Shown piece by piece: positions 1-6,561 of a DNA stretch of 29,091 nt. The stretch covers positions 1-29,091 of the forward strand of contig JACQGS010000206.1 of the NCBI GenBank assembly GCA_016199405.1, written 5' to 3'. Source of the stretch: Chloroflexota bacterium (GTDB taxonomy: Bacteria; Chloroflexota; Anaerolineae; UBA4142). The notes under the pieces were generated by a model. The model was given only the letters and a program-made list of their open reading frames with translations, was not told where the DNA came from and did no database searches. A program made the translations under genes and the position numbers. How positions within the stretch are numbered: position 1 is the stretch's first letter; every line of letters begins with the position of its first letter.

Positions 1-16
1 GACATTGAGTGAATAG

Positions 17-178
17 TGGGCAAGTGGCAAGTCACAAGTCGCAGAGCCTGCCCTGAGCTTGTCGAAGGGTTGCAAGTTGCAAGCCACAAGTGACAAGCGG
101 CAAGCGGCAAGCGGCAGAGCAAATAGCGTAGAGCAAAGAGCGAATGGCGTAGAGCGAAGAGCGAAGAGCGAATAGCCG
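17..178. repeat. Heptad (7-bp period) repeat array 1
   Basis: Two families of 7-bp units follow each other. Positions 18-44 and 71-116 carry units of the type GGCAAGT/CACAAGT. Positions 116-178 carry units of the type GAGCGAA/TAGCGTA. A REP-like palindrome (46-70) interrupts the first family. The period of 7 is visible by eye, and the unit sequence drifts while the period is kept. No spacers are present, so this is not a CRISPR array. Confidence 0.85.
46..70. repeat. REP-like palindrome, copy 1
   Basis: The sequence has the form GCCTGCCCTGAGCTTGTCGA followed by AGGGT. The same core, CCTGTCCTGAGC...GTCGAAGG, recurs at 1283-1310, 1373-1398, 4752-4802, 8535-8559 and, in longer bipartite forms, at 2990-3066, 7466-7545 and 8452-8500. 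It is a dispersed repetitive extragenic palindrome of a kind found in many bacterial genomes. Confidence 0.8.
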
Positions 179-211
179 ACGACATGTGATTCGCGATTTG
201 CGATTCGCTTT

Positions 212-236
212 CCCAAAGGCGCGAAGCGTTCAGTCT
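212..236 (+). repeat. Left arm of a 25-bp inverted repeat flanking the C39/AbrB pair
   Basis: The segment CCCAAAGGCGCGAAGCGTTC followed by AGTCT reappears in inverse orientation at 1162-1186, with one or two differences near its outer end. The two arms enclose the C39-like/AbrB gene pair and nothing else. A related but diverged segment starts near 7352, so the sequence is probably a member of a dispersed family. Confidence 0.7.
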
Positions 237-255
237 ATCAAACTCGAGCGCCGCG

Positions 256-705
256 CTACACCCACACAACCAAACCCTGATGTCCCAGACTGGACCAGGC
301 TTTCAAAAATGGCGGTAACCCCAAACGCTCTGCGTGGTCAAGGACGGGATCCAAACAGGTAACTTGATCCCCTTCAATATCGACAACAACCGCCGCGTGG
401 ACTCCGGCGCGACCATACGGGAGATCACCGGCCCGCAGGAACACAATCACCGGCAAATCATTTGCCAACAACTCCAACAATCGTTCAACCGTCGCATTCT
501 CAAACCAAAGCGCATGATAGCCCAAACTTTCCAAGCCGACTATGACGCTCTCTGGGCGAGTTCCCAGCAAGGGCACGGTGCCACATGCCGTTGCCAGTTC
601 TGCTTCGGTATGCTCCTTGCCCCAGTAGGCAAGCATCATACGCACACACGCGGGCAAGCAGGTGTGCGGCTGTTGCTGGCTGAAATGGGGGACTGCCAGT
701 CTCAT
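256..705 (-). CDS. C39-like (papain-fold) cysteine peptidase domain protein
   Basis: This is a stand-alone 149-residue protein that matches the Peptidase_C39-like fold. Cys16 sits in HTCLPAC with Gln10 six residues before it, as in C39 enzymes, where that Gln forms the oxyanion hole. His103 (GVHAAVVVD) and Asp119 (CLDP) complete a plausible catalytic triad. There is no signal peptide and no attached ABC transporter, unlike bacteriocin-exporting C39 proteins, so it is likely cytoplasmic. The ATG overlaps the stop of the upstream AbrB-like gene by 4 nt (ATGA), which implies translational coupling. The order small AbrB-type DNA-binding protein then small enzyme is that of a TA operon. A toxin role is inference; processing of a small substrate is an alternative. 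Confidence 0.75.
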   Translation of the reverse strand: MRLAVPHFSQQQPHTCLPACVRMMLAYWGKEHTEAELATACGTVPLLGTRPESVIVGLESLGYHALWFENATVERLLELLANDLPVIVFLRAGDLPYGRAGVHAAVVVDIEGDQVTCLDPVLDHAERLGLPPFLKAWSSLGHQGLVVWV

Positions 706-1079
706 GGCAATCGGGCGCTCTGCTCGGCGCGTTGGCGCATTTCCTCAATCGGCGTAGACTGTTCCAAGAGAATTTCACCGCTGGGTGAATAAGCCAATCG
801 TCCCAGCGGCTCTGCGATGCTGGCGCCGTAGGCGAACACGTACCACTCACCGTTCCTTCGTTCGGCTCTAACAGTCGTAGCGTCTCCCAAGCCGGTTAGC
901 AGGTAGTGCAAAGCGCGGTTTTCGATCTCCTCCTGGCTGAGTAATGCCGGCAAAATGCGGATGCCGTCTTTTTCCAGTTCTAGGACGACTCCAGTTCCCG
1001 GCTGCAGGCCATACCGCTCCATCACGAGCAACGGAATTTGCAGCCCTCCCGGACCAACGATCTGACGTACACGCTCCAT
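702..1079 (-). CDS. AbrB/SpoVT-type DNA-binding protein, putative antitoxin
   Basis: The N-terminal half (IVGPGGLQIPLLVMERYGL, then PGTGVVLELEKDGIRILP) has the swapped-hairpin AbrB pattern of MazE-like antitoxins. The remaining residues, to about 125, form an extra domain with a TTVRAERRNGEWYVFAYG strand pattern that I do not recognise. The start is placed at 1079 because AGGAGG lies 6 nt before that ATG; the upstream in-frame ATG at 1094 would place that Shine-Dalgarno sequence inside the gene. The stop overlaps the C39-like start. By family, such proteins repress their own operon and neutralise the partner. That partner is normally MazF or VapC, so a cysteine-peptidase-like partner is unusual. 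Confidence 0.75.
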   Translation of the reverse strand: MERVRQIVGPGGLQIPLLVMERYGLQPGTGVVLELEKDGIRILPALLSQEEIENRALHYLLTGLGDATTVRAERRNGEWYVFAYGASIAEPLGRLAYSPSGEILLEQSTPIEEMRQRAEQSARLP

Positions 1080-1161
1080 GAGTTGCCTCCTCATCCGATC
1101 CCGCTCAAAGTCCCCTGGCTATCGCCTTCTCACTTCGCTCAACCCATCGGCGAAATATTGC

Positions 1162-1186
1162 AGACTGAACGCTTCGCGCCTTGGGG
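1162..1186 (-). repeat. Right arm of the 25-bp inverted repeat
   Basis: This is the near-exact reverse complement of 212-236 (AGACTGAACGCTTCGCGCC then TTGGGG). It lies upstream of the AbrB-like gene, about 80 bp before its start. The rest of 1095-1360 shows a T-run (1191-1199), a REP-like element near 1283-1310 and no convincing gene. Confidence 0.7.
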
Positions 1187-1360
1187 ATACTTTTTTTTGT
1201 CATTCGCTCACTCCCAACCGGTGACCGTTCCGGCTTTCCAATATATTCCTCAGCCGCAACCAAAAACAGTTATCCACGAAGAGCCTGTCCTGCCGAAGGT
1301 GTCGAAGGAACACAAAGTTCACGGAGTTTTTCGCAGTGATCAGTCAACAGTGAACAGTGA

Positions 1361-1432
1361 GCAGGTTGCAAAGCCTGTCCTGAGCGAAGTCGAAGGATGA
1401 CAAGCCACAAGCGACAAACGGCAAGACCGCTT
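1361..1432. repeat. Heptad array 2 with REP-like palindrome
   Basis: Units such as GCAGGTTGCA and GACAAGC-CACAAGC-GACAAAC-GGCAAGA keep a 7-bp step on both sides of a REP-like copy at 1373-1398. The array ends with CTTGCTATTCGACC, which also ends the arrays near 4850 and 7890. This shows a shared module end. Confidence 0.75.
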
Positions 1433-1462
1433 GCTATTCGACCATGCGCGCGCGGCTTTGCT

Positions 1463-1813
1463 TCAGCGGCTAGCGCGCGGCGCGGGCGCGTTCAGCATAT
1501 CCGTCAATTGCGCGGGGCTGGGCAAGCGCTGGCTTGGCTGGGCGTCGCGCAGCGCGGCGAGAATTTTCGGCACTGCCGCGCGCTGTTCGCGGGCGAACGC
1601 GTTGACCGCCCGCAGCGCGTCGCGCACGCGCGCGAGTTCCGCCCCGGCGATTTGCGCGGCAGCCGGCGCGTCCGCCGCCGGGGCAATCTGCGCGCCGAGC
1701 CACTCAATCGCCCAATCCAAAACGATTTTCGCTTCGTCGTCGTCGAGATGCGAGCGCAGTCGCTCGTCTTCCATCAATTGTTCGGCAACGCTTTGGAGAA
1801 TAGCATTATGCAT
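1463..1813 (-). CDS. Dispersed ORF family, copy A (unknown function)
   Basis: I do not recognise this 116-residue protein. It starts MHNAILQSVAEQLMEDERLR, followed by a strongly conserved HLDDDEAKIVLDWA segment, an Ala-rich middle (PAADAPAAAQIAGAELARVR) and a C-terminus with SPAQLTDMLNAP. It is predicted mainly helical, acidic early and Ala/Arg-rich later, with no membrane segment. Copies B (4356-4697) and C (5993-6328) are close paralogues, and copy D (10187-10333) is truncated. A and B differ in length by whole codons, which argues that the frame is translated. No Shine-Dalgarno is visible: heptad repeats run directly up to the ATG. Whether it is a host gene or part of a repeat element is open. 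Confidence 0.55.
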   Translation of the reverse strand: MHNAILQSVAEQLMEDERLRSHLDDDEAKIVLDWAIEWLGAQIAPAADAPAAAQIAGAELARVRDALRAVNAFAREQRAAVPKILAALRDAQPSQRLPSPAQLTDMLNAPAPRASR

Positions 1814-1982
1814 TGCAGGTCACAAGTTTCAGGTGGCAAGTCTCAAGTTGCAAGTGGCAGGTGGCAAGTCACAGGTCTCAAGTTGCAAGAGGCAGGTTGC
1901 ATGCGGCATGTGACGTGTAGCGTGTGACATGTAACGTGTAGCGTGTGACATGTGACCTGTGGCGTGTGACATGTGGCAGGTT
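1814..1982. repeat. Heptad array 3
   Basis: On the minus strand the units fit [A/C/T]TGNNAC (TTGCAAC, CTGCCAC, ATGTCAC and similar) with a constant 7-bp step. The order along the plus strand is CAAG-type units first, then CATGTGACGTGTAGC-type units. The same order occurs in the arrays at 4698, 6415 and 7708. It begins immediately upstream of the start codon of copy A. Confidence 0.85.
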
Positions 1983-2058
1983 GACTGGCATGAGGAAAAT
2001 GCTGTTGAAGCCGTACTGCTGCCGATACGCCTGGCTCTGCACGAGCAGCATCTTTTTT

Positions 2059-2262
2059 GCCACGAATTAACACCCATTCACACGAATCATTTTCTTTGCC
2101 ACGAATTACACTAATTTGCACCAATTCTTCTTTGCCACGAATTACACGGATTTGCACTAATTTTTCTTTTTACTTCGTGTTAATTCGCGCGGAGCGATTC
2201 GTGGCGGGGACAACTGATTCTTTTCTTTGCCACGAATTACACTAATTTTCGCGAGATTCGCG
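2059..2262. repeat. CACGAATT-type dispersed repeats
   Basis: The phrase TTTGCCACGAATTACACTAA and close variants occur four times (about 2056, 2096, 2133 and 2226). They are joined by TTCGTGTTAATTCGCGCGGA followed by GCGATTCGTGG. Related pieces recur near 2889-2950 and 27078-27103. No gene is seen between 1983 and 2289. Confidence 0.75.
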
Positions 2263-2289
2263 GGTGAATCCGAATACTTGACCGATGCT

Positions 2290-2580
2290 CTAGTACACTT
2301 CATCATGCGTACCCAGCGTTAACAAAAAGATTTCTTCTTCATCTACATCTACATTGGGGTTCTTGACAAACTCAAAGAGAATGCGATTATCATAGTCAAC
2401 CGTACAGGCCCATACTCCCGATAACTCCCCTTTCAACTTGTGCGTATGCAATTTAGGGTGGAAGGGATCCTCGCCAAGTTGTTTCAAGGCAAGTTCTACC
2501 TTTTGTTGCAGTTCGGGATGACGGCGGGTTACCTGTTTAAACGCCCGTTTAAAAGTCACCCCCCAAACGAGCGTTTTCAT
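2290..2580 (-). CDS. RelE/YafQ-like mRNA interferase toxin
   Basis: The 96-residue length and the pattern KTLVWGVTFKRAFKQVTRRH ... LHTHKLKGELSGVWAC ... DYDNRILFEF ... FLLTLGTHDEVY are those of the RelE/ParE superfamily, closest to the YafQ/RelE branch. Members of that branch cut mRNA on the ribosome. The basic helix at the N-terminus, the HKLKG strand turn and the C-terminal LGTHDEVY are the recognisable elements. The start codon overlaps the end of the antitoxin gene by 4 nt (2577-2580), as expected for a coupled pair. The stop is native and is followed by unrelated repeats. Confidence 0.85.
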   Translation of the reverse strand: MKTLVWGVTFKRAFKQVTRRHPELQQKVELALKQLGEDPFHPKLHTHKLKGELSGVWACTVDYDNRILFEFVKNPNVDVDEEEIFLLTLGTHDEVY

Positions 2581-2801
2581 TCTACCAATTCCTTCAATAA
2601 ATCATCCACTGTACCGCGCTGCACATCACCCTGGAGGTAAGACTGGCGCGCCTCGGCAACTTCGGTGATCAATTCTGCGCGTCGGTATTGGATTAAGCGT
2701 TGCCGGATGATTTCGATCAGCAACAACTGATCGTCTGGCGGCAACGATTCAACCGTCTCTATCACTGTTTGAAAGCGAGATGACATGACTTGAGCGTTCA
2801 T
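2577..2801 (-). CDS. Antitoxin partner of the RelE-like toxin
   Basis: This 74-residue acidic, helical protein carries ETVESLPPDDQLLLIEIIRQ followed by a more flexible C-terminus (GDVQRGTVDDLLKELVE). It resembles the short addiction-module antitoxins that pair with RelE/ParE toxins. GAGGAG lies 9 nt before the ATG, supporting the start at 2801. It is the first gene of the two-gene operon. Upstream sequence (2802-2990) contains a second CACGAATT-type repeat and no obvious gene. DNA-binding autoregulation is expected from family behaviour, but I cannot identify an operator. Confidence 0.75.
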   Translation of the reverse strand: MNAQVMSSRFQTVIETVESLPPDDQLLLIEIIRQRLIQYRRAELITEVAEARQSYLQGDVQRGTVDDLLKELVE

Positions 2802-2989
2802 TGCTTGTTACTCCTCATATTTCCGCGCGGTGAGCGAGGCAAATTCGGCGCGGCTAACCCTGATCCAGAACACAAAGTGCTTTTAGCAGTGAAATTCGTG
2901 GCGGAAATGTTCGTGTCAATTCGCGCGAAGCGATTCGTGGCGGAAATTTACTTCACCACCCGCTGGTGTTGGAGCGAGTCGGCGCCAAA

Positions 2990-3066
2990 GCATGCCCTGA
3001 GCACTTCGACTCCGCTCAGTGTAAACTATGCACTGAACGAAGTGAACGTGTCCGTTGAAGGGTTCA
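2990..3066. repeat. Long bipartite REP-like element (copy with fcl fragment 1)
   Basis: A CATGCCCTGAGCACTTCGAC half and a GAACGAAGTGAACGTGTCCG half are joined by CTCAGTGTAAAC and followed by TTGAAGGGTTCACCGG. The element at 7466-7545 is nearly identical. Each lies directly at the 3' end of an epimerase gene fragment. The sequence can fold into an imperfect hairpin. Confidence 0.8.
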
Positions 3067-3202
3067 CCGGCTCGCCCTCATTGTAACGCTCCGCCGCAGG
3101 CACGCTTTGCATGCCTTCCGCCGCATCTTCCACGTATAGAAACTCGCGCGTGGGACCGCCATCGCCCCACACGACGATGTGATCTTCGCCCGCAACCCAA
3201 CT
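3062..3202 (-). pseudogene. GDP-L-fucose synthase-like (epimerase) gene fragment 1
   Basis: The open frame encodes GEDHIVVWGDG, PTREFLYVEDAAEG and AAERYNEGEPVN. These are characteristic of the central part of GDP-L-fucose synthase and related extended short-chain dehydrogenases (the TREFLYVEDAA segment). Only about 45 of roughly 310 residues are present. The upstream edge ends in the repeat ATGGGACACTGACGAACACA and the downstream edge in a REP-like element. A second, almost identical fragment lies at 7539-7682 with the same two boundaries, so the fragment moves or is copied together with its flanks. Not functional as an enzyme. Confidence 0.8.
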
Positions 3203-3229
3203 CAGCAGATATGGGACACTGACGAACAC

Positions 3230-3332
3230 AGATGGCAAGTGGCAGGTGGCAGCTTGCAAGTTTCAAGTGACAAGCGACAAGATGCAAGCGGCAAGAGACA
3301 AGTCGCAGGTTGCAGGTGGCAAGCGACAAGTA
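3230..3332. repeat. Heptad array 4
   Basis: CAAG-type heptads (GGCAAGT, GGCAGGT, GACAAGC, GGCAAGA) extend from the epimerase fragment to within about 14 bp of the HepT stop codon. Confidence 0.8.
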
Positions 3333-3344
3333 GTTTAAGCATGA

Positions 3345-3845
3345 TCAATCTTTGCTCTGATTCTTGCCGGCAAGATTTTCCAGAAAAGTGGCGAAAGTCT
3401 CTAATTCATGGCGTAGACGACGCCAGCCACTTGGAAGGTCGCGCACGAGTAACTGCATCCGGTCGGGAACCAAATTCGTTGCGTAAATATTGCGGACGCG
3501 ATGGCGAAACTTGCGATACTCATCGAGCCAGTCGGCAGTTTCATGGCTGAGCACGGCTGGACGAACTTGAGATAAACTCGATTGCATTTGGCGCAACAAT
3601 TCGGCGTGCCATGCCTCACCACCCAGCGTCCCGCCGTCAAGCTCGAGTGCAATCAATTCCAAGATGCGTTCGACTCCGCTGTAAAAGCCATGCAGATTCA
3701 ACGCGACCGAATTCAGGAACGCATCTTGATCCGTACGCGCTTTTTGAAATCGTCGCCAATGCCGTCCAACGGCATCCACCGTTCGCTCAATCTCTTCCAT
3801 CTCGTCACGGATGCGTTGAGCGAGTAAACGGAAACGCGTTTTCAT
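3345..3845 (-). CDS. HepT-like HEPN ribonuclease toxin
   Basis: The 166-residue all-helical protein matches the HepT-like HEPN family. The segment YRKFRHRVRNIYATNL (residues 110-125) carries the Arg/His cluster of the HEPN active site, in the arrangement of the HepT-like_2 branch rather than the classic RX4HXY. The preceding helices contain the GFYSGVERILELIA pattern. By family, it cleaves RNA and is inhibited by its MNT-type partner, often through oligo-AMPylation near the active site. The start overlaps the MNT stop by 4 nt. The stop is followed about 14 bp later by a heptad array. Confidence 0.82.
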   Translation of the reverse strand: MKTRFRLLAQRIRDEMEEIERTVDAVGRHWRRFQKARTDQDAFLNSVALNLHGFYSGVERILELIALELDGGTLGGEAWHAELLRQMQSSLSQVRPAVLSHETADWLDEYRKFRHRVRNIYATNLVPDRMQLLVRDLPSGWRRLRHELETFATFLENLAGKNQSKD

Positions 3846-4216
3846 ACTTCTCTGCCTTGCTCGCGGATGCGTTGGTTCAAGCGCTGGCTTGCCGTTTCCA
3901 ACTCGATCAAGTCCACCTCCAGCTCGGGCACCGCTTTTTCGATGGTGCTCCAGGCACGCCAGACGGCGCCGGGTTCAAGCCCTTCGACCGCCAAGTCCAG
4001 ATCAGAGTGTGGATGAAACCACGCCCCATGCGTGAGCGAGCCAAAGACGATGACCCGGGTGGCGCCATATTTTTGTTTCAAGAGACGCGCGGCGCGGCGC
4101 GCCAATTGCCAAGCGCGGCGGCGGCGATGGTCAATGGTTAATTCTTCGACACGCGAACGGCGTTGCGCCGCGCGGCGGTATTCATCCAGTTCTTTTTTCG
4201 TCAACGGTTTGATCAT
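3842..4216 (-). CDS. MNT-type nucleotidyltransferase antitoxin
   Basis: The protein has the minimal nucleotidyltransferase signature: Gly59-Ser60 in VIVFGSLTHGAWF, then Asp72 and Asp74 in SDLDLAVEG, and a third acidic residue at Asp102 (EVDLIEL). All metal-binding positions are kept, so it could be catalytically active, as in MntA enzymes that AMPylate HepT. A basic helical N-terminal extension (residues 1-45) precedes the domain. The pair is coupled to HepT by an ATGA overlap. GGAG lies about 11 nt before the ATG. The start codon also overlaps the stop of an upstream gene remnant (4213-4317). Confidence 0.85.
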   Translation of the reverse strand: MIKPLTKKELDEYRRAAQRRSRVEELTIDHRRRRAWQLARRAARLLKQKYGATRVIVFGSLTHGAWFHPHSDLDLAVEGLEPGAVWRAWSTIEKAVPELEVDLIELETASQRLNQRIREQGREV

Positions 4217-4317
4217 ACGCTGGATTGCTCCACGTACCCCTCCATCGTCTTGCGCAAGCCCACTTCAAACCGCACGCGCGACTCGAGATCGAATTGCCCT
4301 TTCGCGCAAGTTGTGCT
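4213..4317 (-). pseudogene. Possible C-terminal remnant of an NDP-sugar epimerase
   Basis: Upstream of the MNT gene an open frame ends FDLESRVRFEVGLRKTMEGY then VEQSSV and a TGA. The pattern F-E-x-G-L-R-K-T-x-x-x-Y is typical of the last helix of GDP-fucose synthase and related epimerases. Together with the two epimerase fragments elsewhere in the island it suggests break-up of one ancestral sugar-nucleotide gene. The match is short, so this is tentative. Its TGA overlaps the MNT start (ATGA). Confidence 0.4.
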
Positions 4318-4355
4318 CACGCGAACTCGAAGCGCGCGGCTTTACGCTTCAGCGT

Positions 4356-4697
4356 TCAGCGATTTGCGCGCGGCACCGGTGCGTTCAGCATTGCCAGCAC
4401 TTGCGCGGGCGACGATTTTGATTGGGCATCGCACAGCGCGGCGAGAATTTGCGGCATTGCCGCACTCGATTCTTTCGCGGCCACGTTCATCGCCTTGAGC
4501 GCGTCGCGCACGCGCGCGAGTTCCGCGCTGGCAATTTGCGCGGCAGCCGGCGCATCCGCCGCCGCGTTGACCTGCGCGCCCAGCCATGCCATCGCCCAAT
4601 CCAAAACGATTTTCGCTTCGTCGTCGTCGAGATGCGAGCGCAGTCGCTCGTCTTCCATCAATTGTTCGGCAACGCTTTGAAGAATGGCATTATGCAT
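4356..4697 (-). CDS. Dispersed ORF family, copy B (unknown function)
   Basis: This is the 113-residue paralogue of copy A. The first 38 residues, including HLDDDEAKIVLDWA, are nearly the same, and the end reads SSPAQVLAMLNAPVPRANR. Relative to A it lacks three codons near the C-terminus, an in-frame change. As in A, the ATG lies immediately beside a heptad array and no Shine-Dalgarno is seen. It lies between the MNT/HepT module and the AbrB/PemK module. Function unknown. Confidence 0.55.
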   Translation of the reverse strand: MHNAILQSVAEQLMEDERLRSHLDDDEAKIVLDWAMAWLGAQVNAAADAPAAAQIASAELARVRDALKAMNVAAKESSAAMPQILAALCDAQSKSSPAQVLAMLNAPVPRANR

Positions 4698-4931
4698 CGC
4701 AGGTCTCAGGTTTCAGGTGGCAAGTCTCAAGTTGCAAGTTTCAGGTCGCAAGCCTGTCCTGAGCCGAAGCCCTGAACGGAGTGAAGGGGCAGTCGAAGGA
4801 TGGCAGGCTGCATGTGACCTGTAGCGTGTGACCTGTGACCTGTGGCAAGATGCTTGCTATTCGACCACGCGACTGCTCGGCTACGCGACTATCCAACCAA
4901 CAAACTATCGCACTAACATATCGCACTAACC
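4698..4931. repeat. Heptad array 5 with REP-like insert
   Basis: The array starts at the ATG of copy B. CAAG-type heptads are interrupted by a REP-like element (4752-4802), followed by CATGTGACCTGTAGC-type units, the shared end CTTGCTATTCGACC and then another period-7 family (ACGCGACTATCC, ATCGCACTAAC). It stops just before a promoter. Confidence 0.8.
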
Positions 4932-4934
4932 TAA

Positions 4935-4963
4935 TTGACAACTTGCTTACGCCTGGCTATACT
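4935..4963 (+). promoter_or_regulatory. Sigma70-type promoter for the AbrB/PemK operon
   Basis: TTGACA (4935-4940) is a perfect -35 box and TATACT (4958-4963) a good -10 box, with an ideal 17-bp spacer. Transcription would start near 4970, about 17 nt before the ATG at 4987, with GAGGAG in between. It is the best promoter visible in the window. The short sequence CTATACTAGGACTA overlapping the -10 could hold an operator, but that is a guess. Confidence 0.8.
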
Positions 4964-4986
4964 AGGACTAATCGTGAGGAGATAGA

Positions 4987-5319
4987 ATGACATACACTAG
5001 ACGAGTCAGAATCCCCAAGCAGAATAGTCTGCCACTTCCCAAAGAATTCGCCAATCGGCTTCAACTGCGCGCGGGTCAATCCTTAATCATTCAATTGATC
5101 GAAGAAGCCGGGCTGATTCTTATTATTCCCGGCGCTGCACCCGCGCACGCCAAGATTATTTCCCCAAAAGCATTCGCGCGTGCCATCCGAAAGCGTCCCC
5201 GCTACGACCGCATTTTTGACAGCGCCCGCGAGATCGTCACAGACCCGGCGCCTTTTGCTTCTGGAATGATTCAGCCAGAAGCATTCCAATCTTTACGGGC
5301 GATTCCTACGGTTGGATAA
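4987..5319 (+). CDS. AbrB/MazE-like antitoxin
   Basis: The 110-residue protein opens with an AbrB-type DNA-binding hairpin (RRVRIPKQNSLPLPKEFANR, LQLRAGQSLIIQLIEEAGLI). The longer C-terminal region (residues about 50-110) would bind the toxin. GAGGAG lies 6 nt before the ATG. The next gene begins 8 nt before this stop. In MazE/PemI-type systems the antitoxin binds the promoter and represses its own operon, which fits the strong promoter immediately upstream. It is one of only two genes on the plus strand, which suggests an independently acquired cassette. Confidence 0.8.
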   Translation: MTYTRRVRIPKQNSLPLPKEFANRLQLRAGQSLIIQLIEEAGLILIIPGAAPAHAKIISPKAFARAIRKRPRYDRIFDSAREIVTDPAPFASGMIQPEAFQSLRAIPTVG

Positions 5320-5881
5320 CTCCACTTCGCCCTATCAGCCCCTGCGCGGCAATGCGTACCGGAAGCAGTTCCGTCAAGGTCACGTGTACGAAGCGCCAAT
5401 ATTTTATGCCCAGCCCCAAGTGATCGTCGCGCGTCCTCTGCACGATGCCGCCACGATGTCTGGCGCATTGCCAGCCAATATCTTGTTGCAACCAGCGGAT
5501 CTATTTGACCATGCGCCTTTTCCCCAATTGCGCCTTGCCGCAGATGAAGAATTCTTGGTCGTCAAAACCAAACGCCGCCCGGGCATCATCATTTCTGCGG
5601 ACCCAATCAACCTTGCCAGCGATACGGTTCTCGTCGTTCCTCTTTACAGCGCAGACAACTACAAACCTGAATTCGTCCAGCGGGTTCAAGAAAGCGAATA
5701 CCCCGGTTTCCTCTATCTGGCGACTGATGCAACCTTCGGACGAAAACCCTCAATCGTTCGCTTTGACCATTTGCAGTCTGTGACTAAATCACAACTGCTC
5801 CCCAAACCGATCGCCGTTACGCCAGAAACGCTCCGCCAACTCCTCGAAACACTCGACCGATTTGTTGAACAGCGATCCTAA
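5312..5881 (+). CDS. PemK/MazF-family endoribonuclease toxin
   Basis: The core RRPGIIISADP (Arg89-Pro90-Gly91) and the later VLVVPLYSADNY segment match the PemK/MazF fold, whose members cut mRNA at short sites. At 189 residues it is longer than typical MazF (about 110). There is an N-terminal extension of about 75 residues (with QGHVYEAPIFYAQPQVIVAR), and the usual first strand R-G-E/D-V is represented by FRQGHVYEAP. The only available start is TTG at 5312, overlapping the antitoxin stop by 8 nt, which implies translational coupling and low toxin output. Confidence 0.78.
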   Translation: MDNSTSPYQPLRGNAYRKQFRQGHVYEAPIFYAQPQVIVARPLHDAATMSGALPANILLQPADLFDHAPFPQLRLAADEEFLVVKTKRRPGIIISADPINLASDTVLVVPLYSADNYKPEFVQRVQESEYPGFLYLATDATFGRKPSIVRFDHLQSVTKSQLLPKPIAVTPETLRQLLETLDRFVEQRS

Positions 5882-5992
5882 CTCGGACAAACTGAAAGTC
5901 ACTTGGGGAAAGCGCTTTTAGCATGGTTCACTTTGGCGCGTTGGCACTCGCCTCCGATCTACGAATTCTTTTTCCCATAAGAGCCGCCAGGT

Positions 5993-6328
5993 TCAGCAAG
6001 CGCGGGCGCGTTCAGCATCACGATCAATTGCGCCGGGCTGGGCAAGGGCTGGCTTGGCATCACGCAACGCGGCGATAATTTTCGGTAATGCCGGGCGCTG
6101 TTCTTTGGCGGACGCGTTGACCGCTTTCAGCGCGTCGCGCACGCGCCCAAGTTCCGCGCCGGCGATTTGCGCGGCAGCCGGCGCATCCGCCGCCGCGTTG
6201 ATCTGCGCGCCCAGCCAGGCGATCGCCCAATCCAAAACGATTTTCGCTTCGTCGTCGTCGAGATTCGAGCGCAGTCGCTCATCTTCCATCAATTGTTCGG
6301 CAACGCCTTGGAGAATGGCATTACCCAT
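5993..6328 (-). CDS. Dispersed ORF family, copy C (C-terminus frameshifted)
   Basis: The copy begins MGNAILQGVAEQLMEDERLR and keeps DDDEAKIVLDWA. Near the end the protein reads PALAQPGAIDRDAERARAC instead of the LPSPAQL..MLNAP seen in A and D. This is because a 5-bp direct unit (TTGGC) present in A and D is missing, shifting the frame. The missing unit looks like slippage. Upstream of the ATG are TTTCGGA heptads instead of the usual CAAG units, so a different repeat family occupies the same position. Probably decaying. Confidence 0.5.
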   Translation of the reverse strand: MGNAILQGVAEQLMEDERLRSNLDDDEAKIVLDWAIAWLGAQINAAADAPAAAQIAGAELGRVRDALKAVNASAKEQRPALPKIIAALRDAKPALAQPGAIDRDAERARAC

Positions 6329-6414
6329 TTCGGATTTTCGGAGCGAAGCGGAGATCCCGCGCCGTTTGCGGGACAGATTTCGGAATGCAGAGTTCAGTCA
6401 TCACGCTTGGCGGA

Positions 6415-6561
6415 CAGTGAGCAGGTTGCAAGTTTCAGGTCGCAGGTTGCAGGTGGCAAGTCTCAAGTTGCAAGTGGCAGGTTGCATGTAGCATGTAGCA
6501 TGTGACGTGTGGCGTGTGGCATGAGGCAGGTTTCAAGCGACAAGCGGCAAGCGACAAGTGG
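6415..6561. repeat. Heptad array 6, ending exactly at a stop codon
   Basis: On the minus strand the units read CTGCTCA, TTGCAAC, CTGCCAC, ATGCTAC, ACGCCAC and TTGTCGC with an unbroken 7-bp step for about 20 units. The first unit after the DUF3368 gene begins inside its TGA stop codon. Confidence 0.85.

Noticed and set aside
1814..1982. Heptad arrays as CRISPR arrays
   Set aside because: Units are 7 bp, there are no spacers and no cas genes in the window.
1829..2157. Minus-strand ORFs with HATCHM/HVTCHT-type repeats through the heptad arrays
   Set aside because: Period-7 DNA read in any frame gives such low-complexity proteins. They have no ribosome binding site and recur at every array.
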